From assembly GCA_021775425.1 (NCBI GenBank), contig JAJFHX010000026.1, positions 62,001-126,000 of the forward strand: 64,000 nt of DNA, written 5' to 3'. Every line of letters begins with the position of its first letter. Position 1 is the first letter of the stretch. Positions 30,667 to 40,772 of the stretch are shown here, piece by piece. Origin of the DNA: Hyphomicrobiales bacterium (GTDB lineage Bacteria; Pseudomonadota; Alphaproteobacteria; Rhizobiales; HXMU1428-3). Below the pieces are notes generated by a model. The model was not told the DNA's origin, did no database searches, and saw only the letters and a program-made list of their open reading frames with translations. The position numbers and the translations under genes were made by a program.

Positions 30667-32031
30667 ATGCCTGTTGAGATTTTAATGCCCGCTCTTTCAC
30701 CAACCATGGAAAAGGGTAATCTTGCAAAATGGCATGTCTCTGTCGGAGATGAAGTCAACTCAGGCGATGTCATCGCCGAAATTGAAACAGACAAAGCCAC
30801 CATGGAAGTTGAATCAGTTGATGAAGGCCGCATCGGCCAGATCCTGATTGAAGAAGGCTCTATGGATGTCGCCGTGAACACCCCCATCGCCATCATCCTG
30901 CAAGAAGATGAAGATGAAAACACCCCGGTTGAGAAAAAACAGCAAACTGAAACAGAGCAACCGGAAGCCCCAGCACAAACTGCTGAAAAAGCACCAGAAC
31001 CAGAAACACCTGTGATCGCCGCATCACCAGAAATCCCCCTCACAAATCAGGTGCAGATAACCGTCAGAGAAGCCTTAAGAGACGCAATGGCAGAAGAAAT
31101 GCGCCTTGATGAACGGGTTTTCATCCTCGGTGAAGAAGTTGCTGAATATCAGGGCGCCTATAAAGTAACTCAAGGCCTACTTGAAGAATTCGGCCCAAAA
31201 AGAGTAATAGACACCCCCATCACAGAACACGGCTTTGCCGGCATTGCCTGTGGCGCAGCCATGGCCGGACTTAAACCGATCGTCGAATTCATGACCTTCA
31301 ATTTCGCCATGCAGGCCATTGACCACATCATCAATTCAGCCGCCAAAACGCTTTATATGTCAGGCGGCCAGATGCAATGCCCGATTGTCTTCAGAGGCGC
31401 AAACGGCGTCGCATCACGCGTCGCCGCTCAGCACAGTCAGGATTATTCGGCGTGGTATGCCTCTGTTCCGGGCCTTAAAGTCATCGCACCATATACAGCA
31501 AGTGACGCCAAAGGCTTGCTGAAAGCCGCCATCAAAGACCCGAACCCGGTCGTTTTTCTTGAAAATGAAATTCTCTACGGCCAGGCCTTTCCTGTCCCGG
31601 ATACAGACGACCACGTCCTGCCCATTGGCAAAGCCAACATCCGCCAGGAAGGCACAGATGTAACCATCGTTTCTTATGCGCGCGGCTTACATTATGTCGA
31701 GCAGGCCGACGAAATCTTAAAAGCTGAAGGCATAAGCGCAGAAATCATTGATCTGCGTACATTGCGCCCGTTAGATATGGACACAGTTTTAGCCTCCGTG
31801 AAAAAGACCAACCGCATCGTCGTCGTTGAAGAAGGCTGGCCGGTTTGTTCTATCGGCTCAGAAATTTGCAGCAGCGTCACAAGCCTCGCATTTGATGAGC
31901 TCGATGCACCACCTCTTAAAGTCAGCGGTGCTGATGTGCCAATGCCTTATGCGGCAAATCTGGAAAAGCTGGCCTTGCCCACAGCTGAGCAAATCGCCGA
32001 AGCTGTTCGCAAAGTCACCTATAAAAATTAA
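30667..32031 (+). CDS. pdhB: pyruvate dehydrogenase E1 component, beta subunit with N-terminal lipoyl domain
   Basis: The partner of PdhA in the E1 heterotetramer. Residues 1-78 are a biotinyl/lipoyl domain ([30 protein letters not shown] with the lipoylated Lys near residue 43), then a Glu/Pro/Ala-rich linker (80-130), then the transketolase-like beta subunit (131-454; [47 protein letters not shown]). A lipoyl domain on E1-beta is characteristic of alphaproteobacterial PDH. The domain is close to the one in the following PdhC. Confidence 0.97.
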   Translation: MPVEILMPALSPTMEKGNLAKWHVSVGDEVNSGDVIAEIETDKATMEVESVDEGRIGQILIEEGSMDVAVNTPIAIILQEDEDENTPVEKKQQTETEQPEAPAQTAEKAPEPETPVIAASPEIPLTNQVQITVREALRDAMAEEMRLDERVFILGEEVAEYQGAYKVTQGLLEEFGPKRVIDTPITEHGFAGIACGAAMAGLKPIVEFMTFNFAMQAIDHIINSAAKTLYMSGGQMQCPIVFRGANGVASRVAAQHSQDYSAWYASVPGLKVIAPYTASDAKGLLKAAIKDPNPVVFLENEILYGQAFPVPDTDDHVLPIGKANIRQEGTDVTIVSYARGLHYVEQADEILKAEGISAEIIDLRTLRPLDMDTVLASVKKTNRIVVVEEGWPVCSIGSEICSSVTSLAFDELDAPPLKVSGADVPMPYAANLEKLALPTAEQIAEAVRKVTYKN

Positions 32032-32054
32032 ACAGAAATAAGAAGAGAGTCCCC

Positions 32055-33431
32055 ATGCCTATCCCCATCTTGATGCCGGCACTGAGCCCAACCATGGAAG
32101 TTGGCACACTGGCTAAATGGCTAGTTCAGGAAGGCGACGAAGTCGCATCCGGTGACGTAATTGCAGAAATTGAAACCGACAAAGCCACAATGGAGGTTGA
32201 AGCTGTTGACGAAGGCACCATCGGCGCAATCAAAATAGAAGAGGGGACAGAAAACGTTCCCGTCAACTCCCTCATCGCCATCCTCCTTGAAGAAGGCGAA
32301 GACAAATCTGCAATGGAGGGTATGGAAGGTGGCAGTGCAGCAGCTGCTTCAGCCAAAACTGAAACCCCGGCTGACGACACAAAAGAAACTCCTGCACCAG
32401 AGAAAAAGGCTGAAAAAACAACAGAGACAGAAACGAAAGAAAAAGGTTCCACTGGTGCCGCACCTTCCGGTTCCTCAAATGGACGCATCATTGCCTCTCC
32501 CCTTGCAAAGCGTCTCGCCAGCCAGAATAATATTGATCTTTCCAAAATTAAAGGTTCAGGCCCAAACGGCCGCATTGTAAAAAGTGATCTTGAAGGCGCT
32601 CCGCAAAAAACAGAAAGCGACGCCCCCGCCGGCCGCGCCCTCAGCACCGTTTCCAAAAGTGCAGACGCCGTTCAAGGCGGCCACACAATCCAGCCGGTTT
32701 CAGACAAAGAGATTTTTGCAACCTATGAAGAAGGTTCATATGACCTCGTCCCGCTGGATAATATGCGGCGAACTGTTGCTGACCGCCTCACAGTTGCAAA
32801 ATCAACCATCCCGCATTTTTATCTGACCATCGAATGCGAACTCGACAAGCTCCTCGAGGCCCGCAAAAGATTAAACGATGCCTCACCAAAAGAGGGTGCA
32901 TCAGCCTATAAGCTTTCCGTCAATGACTTCATCATCAAAGCCATGGCCCTTGCCCTTCAGCATGTGCCGGGTGCCAACTCCACCTGGTCTACCAAAGGCA
33001 TCTTGCGCCACAAAAGGTCAGATGTCGCTGTCGCTGTTGCCGTTGAAGGCGGACTTTTCACGCCCGTTATCCGGCATGCCGAGTTAAAAACATTGTCTGA
33101 AATTTCAAACGAAATGAAAGACCTGGCCAACCGTGCCCGCTCGAAAAAACTCGCGCCAACTGAATATATCGGCGGCACGACCTCTATTTCAAACCTGGGT
33201 ATGTTTGGCATCAAAGCCTTTGATGCCGTCATCAACCCGCCTCATTCTAGCATCCTTGCCGTTGGTGCCGGTGAAAGACGCCCCGTCGTCATTGGTGACA
33301 ATATCGTACCCCGCACCATGATGAGTGTCACCCTCTCATGTGATCATAGAGTGGTCGATGGCGCGCTGGGCGCAGAACTTCTCAATTCATTTAAAGGATT
33401 TATCGAAGATCCTGTAACCATGCTTGTTTAA
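32055..33431 (+). CDS. pdhC: dihydrolipoamide acetyltransferase (PDH E2)
   Basis: Core of the PDH complex; transfers acetyl groups to CoA. Domain order in 458 residues: one lipoyl domain (1-78, [10 protein letters not shown] with target Lys near 43), a linker rich in Ala, Thr, Glu and Lys (80-145), the peripheral-subunit-binding domain (about 150-190, [23 protein letters not shown]), a second linker, and the catalytic domain (about 225-458) ending with the active-site [16 protein letters not shown]. It has one lipoyl domain, not three as in E. coli. Confidence 0.97.
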   Translation: MPIPILMPALSPTMEVGTLAKWLVQEGDEVASGDVIAEIETDKATMEVEAVDEGTIGAIKIEEGTENVPVNSLIAILLEEGEDKSAMEGMEGGSAAAASAKTETPADDTKETPAPEKKAEKTTETETKEKGSTGAAPSGSSNGRIIASPLAKRLASQNNIDLSKIKGSGPNGRIVKSDLEGAPQKTESDAPAGRALSTVSKSADAVQGGHTIQPVSDKEIFATYEEGSYDLVPLDNMRRTVADRLTVAKSTIPHFYLTIECELDKLLEARKRLNDASPKEGASAYKLSVNDFIIKAMALALQHVPGANSTWSTKGILRHKRSDVAVAVAVEGGLFTPVIRHAELKTLSEISNEMKDLANRARSKKLAPTEYIGGTTSISNLGMFGIKAFDAVINPPHSSILAVGAGERRPVVIGDNIVPRTMMSVTLSCDHRVVDGALGAELLNSFKGFIEDPVTMLV

Positions 33432-33466
33432 AGCAGAAGTGAAAAACAAAATTTAAGGAATACAGC

Positions 33467-34861
33467 ATGAGCACTACATATGATGTCGCAATCATTGGAG
33501 GTGGCCCGGGTGGTTACGTTGCAGCCATCAGAGCCAGCCAGCTTGGCTTAAAACCTGTCGTCATTGAAAGAGAAAATCTCGGCGGCATTTGCCTGAACTG
33601 GGGCTGCATCCCAACCAAAGCCCTGCTGCGCTCAGCTGAAATATTCACAACCATGAAGCACGCCGAACAGTTTGGCCTGAAAGCTGAAAATATAAGTTTT
33701 GATTTTGAAAAAATCATCAAACGTTCAAGAGACGTTTCAAAGAAACTGACAAGCGGCGTCACCTTCCTCATGAAGAAAAACAAAATCGACGTCATTGAAG
33801 GTCAGGCAAGCCTTTTGAAAGACAAAAGCCTTTCAGTAAAAACGAAAGAGGGCGATGTTAGCGTAAAAGCCAAAAACATCATCATCGCAACCGGTGCCAG
33901 AGCCCGCCATTTACCCGGCCTCGCACCAGATGGTAAATTCATCTGGACATATCGAGAAGCCCTCGCCCCTGATGTCATGCCCGAAAAGCTTTGCGTTATC
34001 GGCTCCGGTGCCATCGGCGTTGAATTTGCTAACTTTTTTAATGCCCTTGGCTCTAAGGTCACCATCGTCGAACTGGCTGAGAGAATCGTCCCGGCAGAAG
34101 ATAAAGAAATTTCAGAAATGGCTCTGAAAAGCTTTAAAAAGGCCGGCATCACCATTCTCAATAACTCGATGGTTAAAAAGACCAACCCGGGTAAAGACAG
34201 CATCGAACTAACCATTGAAGATAAATCCGGCAAAACCACCACAGAAAGTTTCGACCGGGTAATTTCCGCAGTTGGCATCACACCAAATGTCGAAGGCATC
34301 AGCCTTGAGGAATTGGGCATAGAACTCGATCGTGGGTTTATTAAAACGGATGGCTGGGGGCATACCAATGTCGCCAATATATTCGCCATTGGTGATGTAA
34401 CCAACCCGCCATGGCTGGCCCACAAAGCAAGCCACGAAGCCATCATCGCAATTGAAACCATCGCCGGAAACAAAGTCCATCCGTTAAATGCCAGACTGAT
34501 CCCCGGCTGCACATACACCTCACCGCAAATCGCTTCCGTTGGGCTGACAGAAGAGGCCGCCATCGATCAGGGTCACAAAATTAAAGTCGGCAGGTTCCCG
34601 TTTCAGGCAAACGGCAAAGCGCTCGCCCTGGGTGAGCCTGATGGCATGGTCAAAACCATTTTTGATAAACAGACCGGCGAACTTCTCGGCGCTCACATGA
34701 TCGGCGCTGAAGTCACAGAACTGATTCAAGGCTATGCGGTTGCCATGGGGCTGGAAACCACCGAGCATGAATTAATGGAAACCATATTCCCGCACCCAAC
34801 CCTTTCAGAAATGATGCATGAAAGTGTTCTCGAAGCTTATGGCCGGGCACTCCATACATAA
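33467..34861 (+). CDS. lpd: dihydrolipoamide dehydrogenase (E3)
   Basis: FAD enzyme reoxidising dihydrolipoamide with NAD+. The 464-residue protein has the FAD-binding IIGGGPGGYVAAIRASQLG, redox-active disulfide GGICLNWGCIPTKALL (Cys-x4-Cys), the NAD-binding VIGSGAIGVEFANFF near 180, NIFAIGDVTN near 307 and the C-terminal His-Glu pair in FPHPTLSEMMHE. It is the last gene of the PDH operon. Downstream, two oppositely oriented acyltransferase genes separate it from lipA. Confidence 0.97.
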   Translation: MSTTYDVAIIGGGPGGYVAAIRASQLGLKPVVIERENLGGICLNWGCIPTKALLRSAEIFTTMKHAEQFGLKAENISFDFEKIIKRSRDVSKKLTSGVTFLMKKNKIDVIEGQASLLKDKSLSVKTKEGDVSVKAKNIIIATGARARHLPGLAPDGKFIWTYREALAPDVMPEKLCVIGSGAIGVEFANFFNALGSKVTIVELAERIVPAEDKEISEMALKSFKKAGITILNNSMVKKTNPGKDSIELTIEDKSGKTTTESFDRVISAVGITPNVEGISLEELGIELDRGFIKTDGWGHTNVANIFAIGDVTNPPWLAHKASHEAIIAIETIAGNKVHPLNARLIPGCTYTSPQIASVGLTEEAAIDQGHKIKVGRFPFQANGKALALGEPDGMVKTIFDKQTGELLGAHMIGAEVTELIQGYAVAMGLETTEHELMETIFPHPTLSEMMHESVLEAYGRALHT

Positions 34862-34897
34862 GCCATCAGCCATGCTGCTAAACAGTTGATCACAGAA

Positions 34898-36007
34898 TTA
34901 TTTGCTGGCTCTTTCAAAACTGAGCCCTTTAAATTTTGAAGATAATAAATCATAGAAAGCTGAAATGCTTTTCAGTGCCGGCCGCTCAATAAAATGCCAG
35001 GAAACGATCGAAACAGCCAGTACCACAGGCAGACTAATCAAAAACAATTCATAAGCCGGCATGTCACCCAGCTTCAAACGCACCACCTGTTCAATCGGGT
35101 AATGCCAGATATAAAGCCCATAGGAATAATCACCCAGCAGATTATACCCCCGCACAAATCCCCCAGGCACATAAGCAATCCAGCAGCCAATCAATGCCGC
35201 TGAGGGGATGAGCAATAATTCCCCCACAACTATGCCAAATTGCCAGACAACCAGCAAAGCAATACCGAGACCCACCAGCCCCGCAAACAGGCTGAGCCTT
35301 ACATATCGCTGATAAACATGAAAACAGACGCCAACCATAAACGCGTAGCCAAAATGCATCAGATGATCAATCGCAGCAATTTCACGCAAAGGCGTGAGAA
35401 AACTAACAAAAACATAAACGGCAAAACAGCTCATCAGCGCCATCTTTAAAAGGGAAGCATTTTTAAAAATTCCGATAACACCGGCAATCACCACCAGTGC
35501 ATATAAAAAAGCTTCATAACGAAGCGTCCATAAGGGCGCATTCACAACCCCATCATTCGGCAACCCTTCAAACACACCCGGCAATGTCATGTCTGGATTT
35601 AAAAGAACAGTAAAAGGCCAATAAAGCCAGAGAGAAGGAGATGAAAAATAATCAGAAATAGAATACGACGTCACAAACGGGCCAATGAGGAACGGGACCA
35701 CAAAAGCAACCACCATCAACCCGGGAACAATGCGCATAACCCGTGAGAGAACATATATTAAAACATCCTCATGCTTGAACCAACTGGCCGTAACCAGCAT
35801 CCCCGAAAGCACAAAAAACAAATTTAATGTGGTGATACCCAGTGTGTATTTAACAGGGTAAGTCTCAAACGTAATATCATCACCAATGGTGATAAACATC
35901 GCATGCGCAAACATAATCGTTAGCGCACCAATCATCCGCAGCAGATTGAAATTATTATTCCGCCCTTCAATATAATCCTGTAACGTTTTTCGAGCCTTCA
36001 CCAGCAC
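34898..36007 (-). CDS. acyltransferase family 3 membrane protein, second of a tandem pair
   Basis: A 369-residue polytopic membrane protein of the acyltransferase 3 (OafA/YrhL-type) family, which transfers acetyl or other acyl groups to surface polysaccharides, LPS or other acceptors. The start has EGRNNNFNLLRMIGALTIMFAHAMFI with the catalytic-type His, then about ten hydrophobic segments; DYSYGLYIWHYPIEQ near 290 and WHFIERPALKS at the end are family landmarks. The start codon at 36007 is GTG; another in-frame GTG follows at 36001. The acceptor is unknown. It lies 24 bases after its paralogue. Confidence 0.88.
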   Translation of the reverse strand: MLVKARKTLQDYIEGRNNNFNLLRMIGALTIMFAHAMFITIGDDITFETYPVKYTLGITTLNLFFVLSGMLVTASWFKHEDVLIYVLSRVMRIVPGLMVVAFVVPFLIGPFVTSYSISDYFSSPSLWLYWPFTVLLNPDMTLPGVFEGLPNDGVVNAPLWTLRYEAFLYALVVIAGVIGIFKNASLLKMALMSCFAVYVFVSFLTPLREIAAIDHLMHFGYAFMVGVCFHVYQRYVRLSLFAGLVGLGIALLVVWQFGIVVGELLLIPSAALIGCWIAYVPGGFVRGYNLLGDYSYGLYIWHYPIEQVVRLKLGDMPAYELFLISLPVVLAVSIVSWHFIERPALKSISAFYDLLSSKFKGLSFERASK

Positions 36008-36031
36008 AACACTCTTTTAAACTGACGTATC

Positions 36032-37117
36032 TTATCGCAGCACGCGTCTCTTTAAGAGGTTCGCCTTAATCCATTCACTCATCACCGGTAACTGATCAAG
36101 AGCAGGCCTCTCAACAAACTTCCAGGATAATACCGCACAAAATAGACTGAGCGGCAAAGCCAGAGCAAACAATCCGAAAGGACTGAAACCACCAAAAAAA
36201 TACACCAGACATTGTTCAATCGGAAAGTGGTAAATATAAACCCCATAGGAATAATCACCGAGGCGGTTATATTCACGTACCAATCCATCAGGAATATAGG
36301 CAAGCCAGAAAATCAGATATGCCGTCGCAAAAATAATAAACGGTTCAGAAACCCTCTTTTCAGCAACAAAATAGATCACCCCGGCTATCAGTACACAAAC
36401 AACCACAAGGCCAGTATTCAGCTCGATCCTGCTTCCATAAATATAGAATACAACACCCACAAAAAAACTTAGCCCAAAATGCATCATATGATTAATGGCG
36501 TTAACATCTCGAAGATCAGTGAGGTAAGTAACAACGCCATAGCCAGCAAATATTAAAAGGCAAACCATGTTAAACCCGCGCCCGGCTTTAAGCAGCCCGA
36601 TAACCCCAAGCAACGCCAAACCGATGTAACAGACCACTTCATATCTGAGAGTCCACAACGCTTCATCAATTTCATAAGCATTGATATTGGAAGCAAACAC
36701 ACCGGGCAAAACCCTGTCAGGGTCAAGCATTGTGGTAAGCGGTACAAAAAGCCAGGTATTCAGTGAAGAAAAATATTCACCAGGTGAAACCTCTGTCACC
36801 AAAGGCCCCATAACAAAACAGATGAGAAGAGAAAGAACAAAAAGCCCCGGCACCAGCCTTAAAAACCGCGCGACAAAATAAGAGATAACATCACCCCGCC
36901 GGGCAAAACTCTGCGCAATCAAAAACCCGCTGGTGACAAAAAAGAAATTCAGCACAATCTGACTAAGGTCATAAAGATATGGAAACCTCGCATCACTCAT
37001 CAAAGGGCCGTAAACCATAAAAAGACAATGGTAAAACGCGATAAAACTGGCAGCCAGCAACCTTAAAAGGTTGAAATTATTATTTCGCCCCTTACTAAAT
37101 TGTTGAATAACTGCCAT
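36032..37117 (-). CDS. acyltransferase family 3 membrane protein, first of a tandem pair
   Basis: A 361-residue polytopic paralogue of the following gene. It shares KGRNNNFNLLRLLAASFIAFYHCLF at the N-terminus, an ALWTLRYEVVCY segment, the tract GDYSYGVYIYHFPIEQ and the end WKFVERPALDQ. Likely O-acylation of an envelope polysaccharide; no acceptor can be named. The frame extends to 37183, but the ATG at 37117 has AGGA 6 bases ahead and starts just before the conserved motif, so it is preferred. Divergent from lipA; the gap 37118-37277 holds both promoters. Confidence 0.88.
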   Translation of the reverse strand: MAVIQQFSKGRNNNFNLLRLLAASFIAFYHCLFMVYGPLMSDARFPYLYDLSQIVLNFFFVTSGFLIAQSFARRGDVISYFVARFLRLVPGLFVLSLLICFVMGPLVTEVSPGEYFSSLNTWLFVPLTTMLDPDRVLPGVFASNINAYEIDEALWTLRYEVVCYIGLALLGVIGLLKAGRGFNMVCLLIFAGYGVVTYLTDLRDVNAINHMMHFGLSFFVGVVFYIYGSRIELNTGLVVVCVLIAGVIYFVAEKRVSEPFIIFATAYLIFWLAYIPDGLVREYNRLGDYSYGVYIYHFPIEQCLVYFFGGFSPFGLFALALPLSLFCAVLSWKFVERPALDQLPVMSEWIKANLLKRRVLR

Positions 37118-37277
37118 ACCCGTTCCTTTCAAAGCTAATATGTTAATAAATACAATTAAGTCATAAAGATAATGCTCAATCAAATAGCAATTATTTGAAG
37201 TTTAGATTAAATACACTTATTCTGTTAATACACGAACCCAAGCTTCTTTTAGTCCGGTCATCAGGAATTTTATTACT

Positions 37278-38240
37278 ATGGTCACGCTCATTGATAACAA
37301 AAAGCGAAACAACACCAATCAGGCCCTGCGTCACCCTGAAAAACAAAAACGGCCAGACAGCATCCCCCTGCGCAAACCAGACTGGATCAGGGTGAAAGCC
37401 CCGGGCTCAAAAGATTACCAGACCACCCGTGATATCGTAAGAGAGCATAAATTAACCACCGTTTGCGAAGAAGCCGCTTGCCCCAACATTGGTGAATGCT
37501 GGGAAAAGCGCCACGCAACCATGATGATCATGGGCGAAATCTGTACTAGAGCCTGTGCCTTTTGTAATGTGCGAACAGGTCTTCCTCTCTCGCTTGACCA
37601 TGATGAACCAACAAGAGTGGCAGATGCCGTTGCAAAACTCGGCCTTAATCACATCGTCATCACCTCCGTTGACAGGGATGATCTGGCAGACGGCGGCGCG
37701 GCTCATTTTGCCAAAGTCATCACTTCAATCAGGAGCGCCGCCCCTGAAACCAGCATTGAAGTTTTAACCCCTGACTTTTTGCGCAAAGAAGGCGCGCTCG
37801 AACTCGTTGTTGAAGCAAAGCCCGATGTGTTCAACCATAATCTTGAAACGGTTCCACGGCTCTATCTAGACATTCGCCCCGGCGCGCGCTATTTCCATTC
37901 CATTCGCCTGTTGCAAAAGGTCAAGGAGCTTGACCCGATGATTTTCACAAAATCCGGCATCATGGTCGGTCTTGGTGAAGAGCGCAAAGAAATCCTCCAG
38001 CTTATGGATGATTTAAGATCAGCCGATGTTGACTTCATTACAATTGGTCAGTATCTGCAACCGACATTAAAACATGCGCCAATCGCAAAGTTTCTCACAC
38101 CTGAAGAATTCAAGTCATTGGAACAGGTTGCCTATTCAAAAGGATTTTTAAAAGCGTCCTGCTCACCGCTGACCCGCTCATCCCATCACGCTGGGGAAGA
38201 CTTTGAAAAATTAAAACAGGCCAGAGCAACCAAACAGTAA
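37278..38240 (+). CDS. lipA: lipoyl synthase
   Basis: Radical SAM enzyme inserting two sulfur atoms into protein-bound octanoyl groups, needed by the PDH E1-beta and E2 lipoyl domains encoded just upstream. The 320-residue protein has the auxiliary cluster motif [12 protein letters not shown] (Cys-x4-Cys-x5-Cys), the radical SAM motif CTRACAFC (Cys-x3-Cys-x2-Cys), and the C-terminal RSSHHAGE with the conserved Arg-Ser-Ser. [20 protein letters not shown] is the usual N-terminal region. Confidence 0.97.
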   Translation: MVTLIDNKKRNNTNQALRHPEKQKRPDSIPLRKPDWIRVKAPGSKDYQTTRDIVREHKLTTVCEEAACPNIGECWEKRHATMMIMGEICTRACAFCNVRTGLPLSLDHDEPTRVADAVAKLGLNHIVITSVDRDDLADGGAAHFAKVITSIRSAAPETSIEVLTPDFLRKEGALELVVEAKPDVFNHNLETVPRLYLDIRPGARYFHSIRLLQKVKELDPMIFTKSGIMVGLGEERKEILQLMDDLRSADVDFITIGQYLQPTLKHAPIAKFLTPEEFKSLEQVAYSKGFLKASCSPLTRSSHHAGEDFEKLKQARATKQ

Positions 38241-38346
38241 GTGCCAATAAACAGTAAGATTGAATAAACACAAACAACTCTAACCATAACTGCCCTGCAA
38301 ATTGGCATGCGTAAAACAAAGCCCAATTATCCTGCCGGAAAATAAT

Positions 38347-38805
38347 ATGCCAGATTATCAAACCGTCCGCCGCGTTCAGCACAGTCCTGAAAAAATGTAC
38401 AGCATCGTTGCAGATATCGAACGATACCCGGAATTCCTGCCCCTTTGTGAAAAACTCACCATCCTGAACAGTAGAGAAGAGGACGAAAGTTCGCCCGGCA
38501 AAAAAATTATCGAAGCGGATATGACAGTTGGCTACAAAACTATCACACAGACATTCCGCTCTAAAGTCATTCTGAATAATCAGAATAAAACCATCCAAAC
38601 CACAAACATTGGCGGGCCGTTCAAACAAATGACCAATGAATGGTCATTTACACCAGTCAATGATACCGCAACGGACATTCACTTTAAAATCGACTACGCC
38701 TTTAAAAACTGGGCACTGGAAAAGTTAATGGGCACCATGTTTGACGAAGCCTTTCGCACCTATGCTGAAAGTTTTGAAAAAAGAGCAGACAGCCTTTACA
38801 AATGA
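38347..38805 (+). CDS. Coq10/RatA-type START-domain protein
   Basis: A 152-residue SRPBCC (START/polyketide cyclase-like) protein of the family of Coq10, which binds ubiquinone and supports respiration, and of E. coli RatA. Signatures: HSPEKMYSIVADIERYPEFLPLC near residues 10-33, and the C-terminal FDEAFRTYAESFEKRA. The frame could begin at 38302, but the ATG at 38347 gives the usual MPDYQTVRRV N-terminus. In alphaproteobacteria this gene commonly follows lipA. Exact role is inferred from family. Confidence 0.87.
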   Translation: MPDYQTVRRVQHSPEKMYSIVADIERYPEFLPLCEKLTILNSREEDESSPGKKIIEADMTVGYKTITQTFRSKVILNNQNKTIQTTNIGGPFKQMTNEWSFTPVNDTATDIHFKIDYAFKNWALEKLMGTMFDEAFRTYAESFEKRADSLYK

Positions 38806-38843
38806 ACCCCGTTCTCAAGGAACAGTGAAAACTTTCATATGAG

Positions 38844-39350
38844 CTAACTGCTGATATGGAGTGATCGAAGCCCCAGCTCCAGCGCGGCAACAACAGTCGC
38901 AATGCGTACTTCACTTCGACCAATATTACCAAATTCATGCCGTTCAACCACAATTTTTTCCGGGTCCGTACCCCCGGCTGCAGCTATAAACACCAGACCG
39001 ACAGGCTTCTCGCTAGTCCCGCCAAGGGGGCCGGCAATGCCCGTTACAGCCAATGCCAGGTCAGCGCGGGCCGTTTTTTTAGCACCATGTGCCATCTCAC
39101 GTGCCACTTCTTCGCTAACAGCCCCATATTTTTCAAGACTGTCAAAAGACACGCCCAGCGCATCCATCTTGGCATCATTCGAATATGTCACAAATCCGGA
39201 ACCAACACAGCTAGAAGCACCAGATACAGATGTAAGCGCTCCGGCAATCAACCCACCAGTGCAACTTTCCGCAGTGGTGATCCACATTCCAAGCCCGGTT
39301 GCCCGCGTAACCAGTTGTTCTGCCAGTTCCAGTACTCTCTGATCAAACAT
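38844..39350 (-). CDS. CinA C-terminal domain protein (nicotinamide-nucleotide amidase PncC type)
   Basis: A 168-residue stand-alone CinA C-terminal domain, which in PncC hydrolyses NMN to NaMN in pyridine nucleotide recycling. Signatures are ITTAESCTGGLIAGALTSVSGAS near residue 24, VTYSNDAKMDALGV near 54, AVSEEVAREMAHGA near 77 and VTGIAGPLGGTSEKPVGLVF near 102. AGGGG lies 5 bases before the ATG. Convergent with the coq10-like gene, 38 bases apart; same strand as ispDF upstream. Confidence 0.92.
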   Translation of the reverse strand: MFDQRVLELAEQLVTRATGLGMWITTAESCTGGLIAGALTSVSGASSCVGSGFVTYSNDAKMDALGVSFDSLEKYGAVSEEVAREMAHGAKKTARADLALAVTGIAGPLGGTSEKPVGLVFIAAAGGTDPEKIVVERHEFGNIGRSEVRIATVVAALELGLRSLHISS

Positions 39351-39405
39351 AAGAACCCCTGTTGTTAAGGACTAACATAAATCTCATCTGACAAAACAAC
39401 TTAAC

Positions 39406-40602
39406 TTAAAGCCTGATGGTCGCAGTCGCCATCGCGCTGATCCCTTCACCCCGGCCGGTAAATCCAAGCCGCTCCGTCGTCGTCGCTTTAACGCTGACCC
39501 GGGAAACATCCAGCTCAAGAATCTCTGCAATTCGCGCCCGCATTTCATCTGAATACGGACTGATTTTCGGTGCTTCGCATATCAGCGTCACATCCACATT
39601 ACTAATCACACCGCCACGAGAACCAACCAAAGAGGCAGCATGTTTCAGAAAAACGTCAGACGCCGCCCCTTTCCATTGCGGGTCTGATGGCGGGAAATGC
39701 ACACCAATATCCCCATCAGCTAGCGCACCATAAATCGCGTCAGTTAAAGCATGCAACCCGACATCAGCATCTGAATGTCCCTTGAGCTTTTTCTCAAACG
39801 GAATGGAGATGCCACACAAAATCACAGCCTCTCCCGCTTCAAAACAATGCACATCAAATCCATGCCCCACTCTTATATCCATACCTTCACTCAAATAATA
39901 AGCTCCCGTTGCAAAGTCTTCCCATGTTGTAATTTTGATATTCTTAGCTTCACCCTCACATAACCGCACATCAATCCCATGCCATTCAGCAATGGATGCA
40001 TCATCAGTAAAATTGAGTGTGACATGATTTTTCGGTGCGATCTGCGCCGCTTTGATGGCAGCCTGATGGGCCGCGAGAATGGTTTCAAATTTAAAACTCT
40101 GCGGTGTCTGCACAGCAAACAATCCGGTTCGATCGACCGTTTCTGTAATCAGACCATCCTCACCCCGCTTTAAAGTATCACTCACAGCGAGCGCCGGGAC
40201 CACAGCCCCGTTCGTTTCAACATCAGCCACAAGTCGGGAGAGCAGGGCGGCTGAAAAACACGGCCGCGCTGCATCATGAATATGCACAAATTCAGGCTTA
40301 AAAGCCTCGAGCGCCAGAAGACCGTTCAAGACTGATTGCTGCCGGGTTTCCCCGCCATGCACAAAAGTAAGCAGCTTTGACCCGATATTTTGTGAAGCAA
40401 GGTGATATTCCTGTTCATCATCAGGGTGTATAACTGTAATAATACCATTAATAAGGGAGTGAGTCGCAAATTTGTCTAACACATGTGAAAGAATAGGCTT
40501 ACCAGATAACGACGCATACTGTTTGGGAACTGCAATATCATCTCTTCTGGCCCGATTCCCCCTGCCAGCTGCAACAACCAGAACATAGTGACCATTAATC
40601 AT
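39406..40602 (-). CDS. ispDF: IspDF bifunctional enzyme of the MEP isoprenoid pathway
   Basis: A natural fusion of two non-consecutive MEP-pathway enzymes, common in alphaproteobacteria. Residues 1-235 are IspD, CDP-ME synthase (VVAAGRGNRA, VPKQYASLSGKPIL, HDAARPCFSA, QTPQSFKF). Residues 240-398 are IspF, cyclic diphosphate-forming enzyme (MDIRVGHGFDVHCF with Asp-x-His zinc ligands, LKGHSDADVGLHALTDAI, and KATTTERLGFTGRGEG at the end). At 398 residues both domains look complete. The 55 bases to cinA allow cotranscription. Confidence 0.97.
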   Translation of the reverse strand: MINGHYVLVVAAGRGNRARRDDIAVPKQYASLSGKPILSHVLDKFATHSLINGIITVIHPDDEQEYHLASQNIGSKLLTFVHGGETRQQSVLNGLLALEAFKPEFVHIHDAARPCFSAALLSRLVADVETNGAVVPALAVSDTLKRGEDGLITETVDRTGLFAVQTPQSFKFETILAAHQAAIKAAQIAPKNHVTLNFTDDASIAEWHGIDVRLCEGEAKNIKITTWEDFATGAYYLSEGMDIRVGHGFDVHCFEAGEAVILCGISIPFEKKLKGHSDADVGLHALTDAIYGALADGDIGVHFPPSDPQWKGAASDVFLKHAASLVGSRGGVISNVDVTLICEAPKISPYSDEMRARIAEILELDVSRVSVKATTTERLGFTGRGEGISAMATATIRL

Positions 40603-40772
40603 TTACTTATCGCTCGCTTTTAGAATAGAGAATGCCCTAACAAAAAAAACAACTAAGGGGAAATGATTGGCTTCAAAATTGCAATTTAATCATGTACAGT
40701 TGATTAATTATTACTCATTATCATATTAAGCACATATTTTAAGCAGCATTTAAGAGCAACCGCATCAAATTT

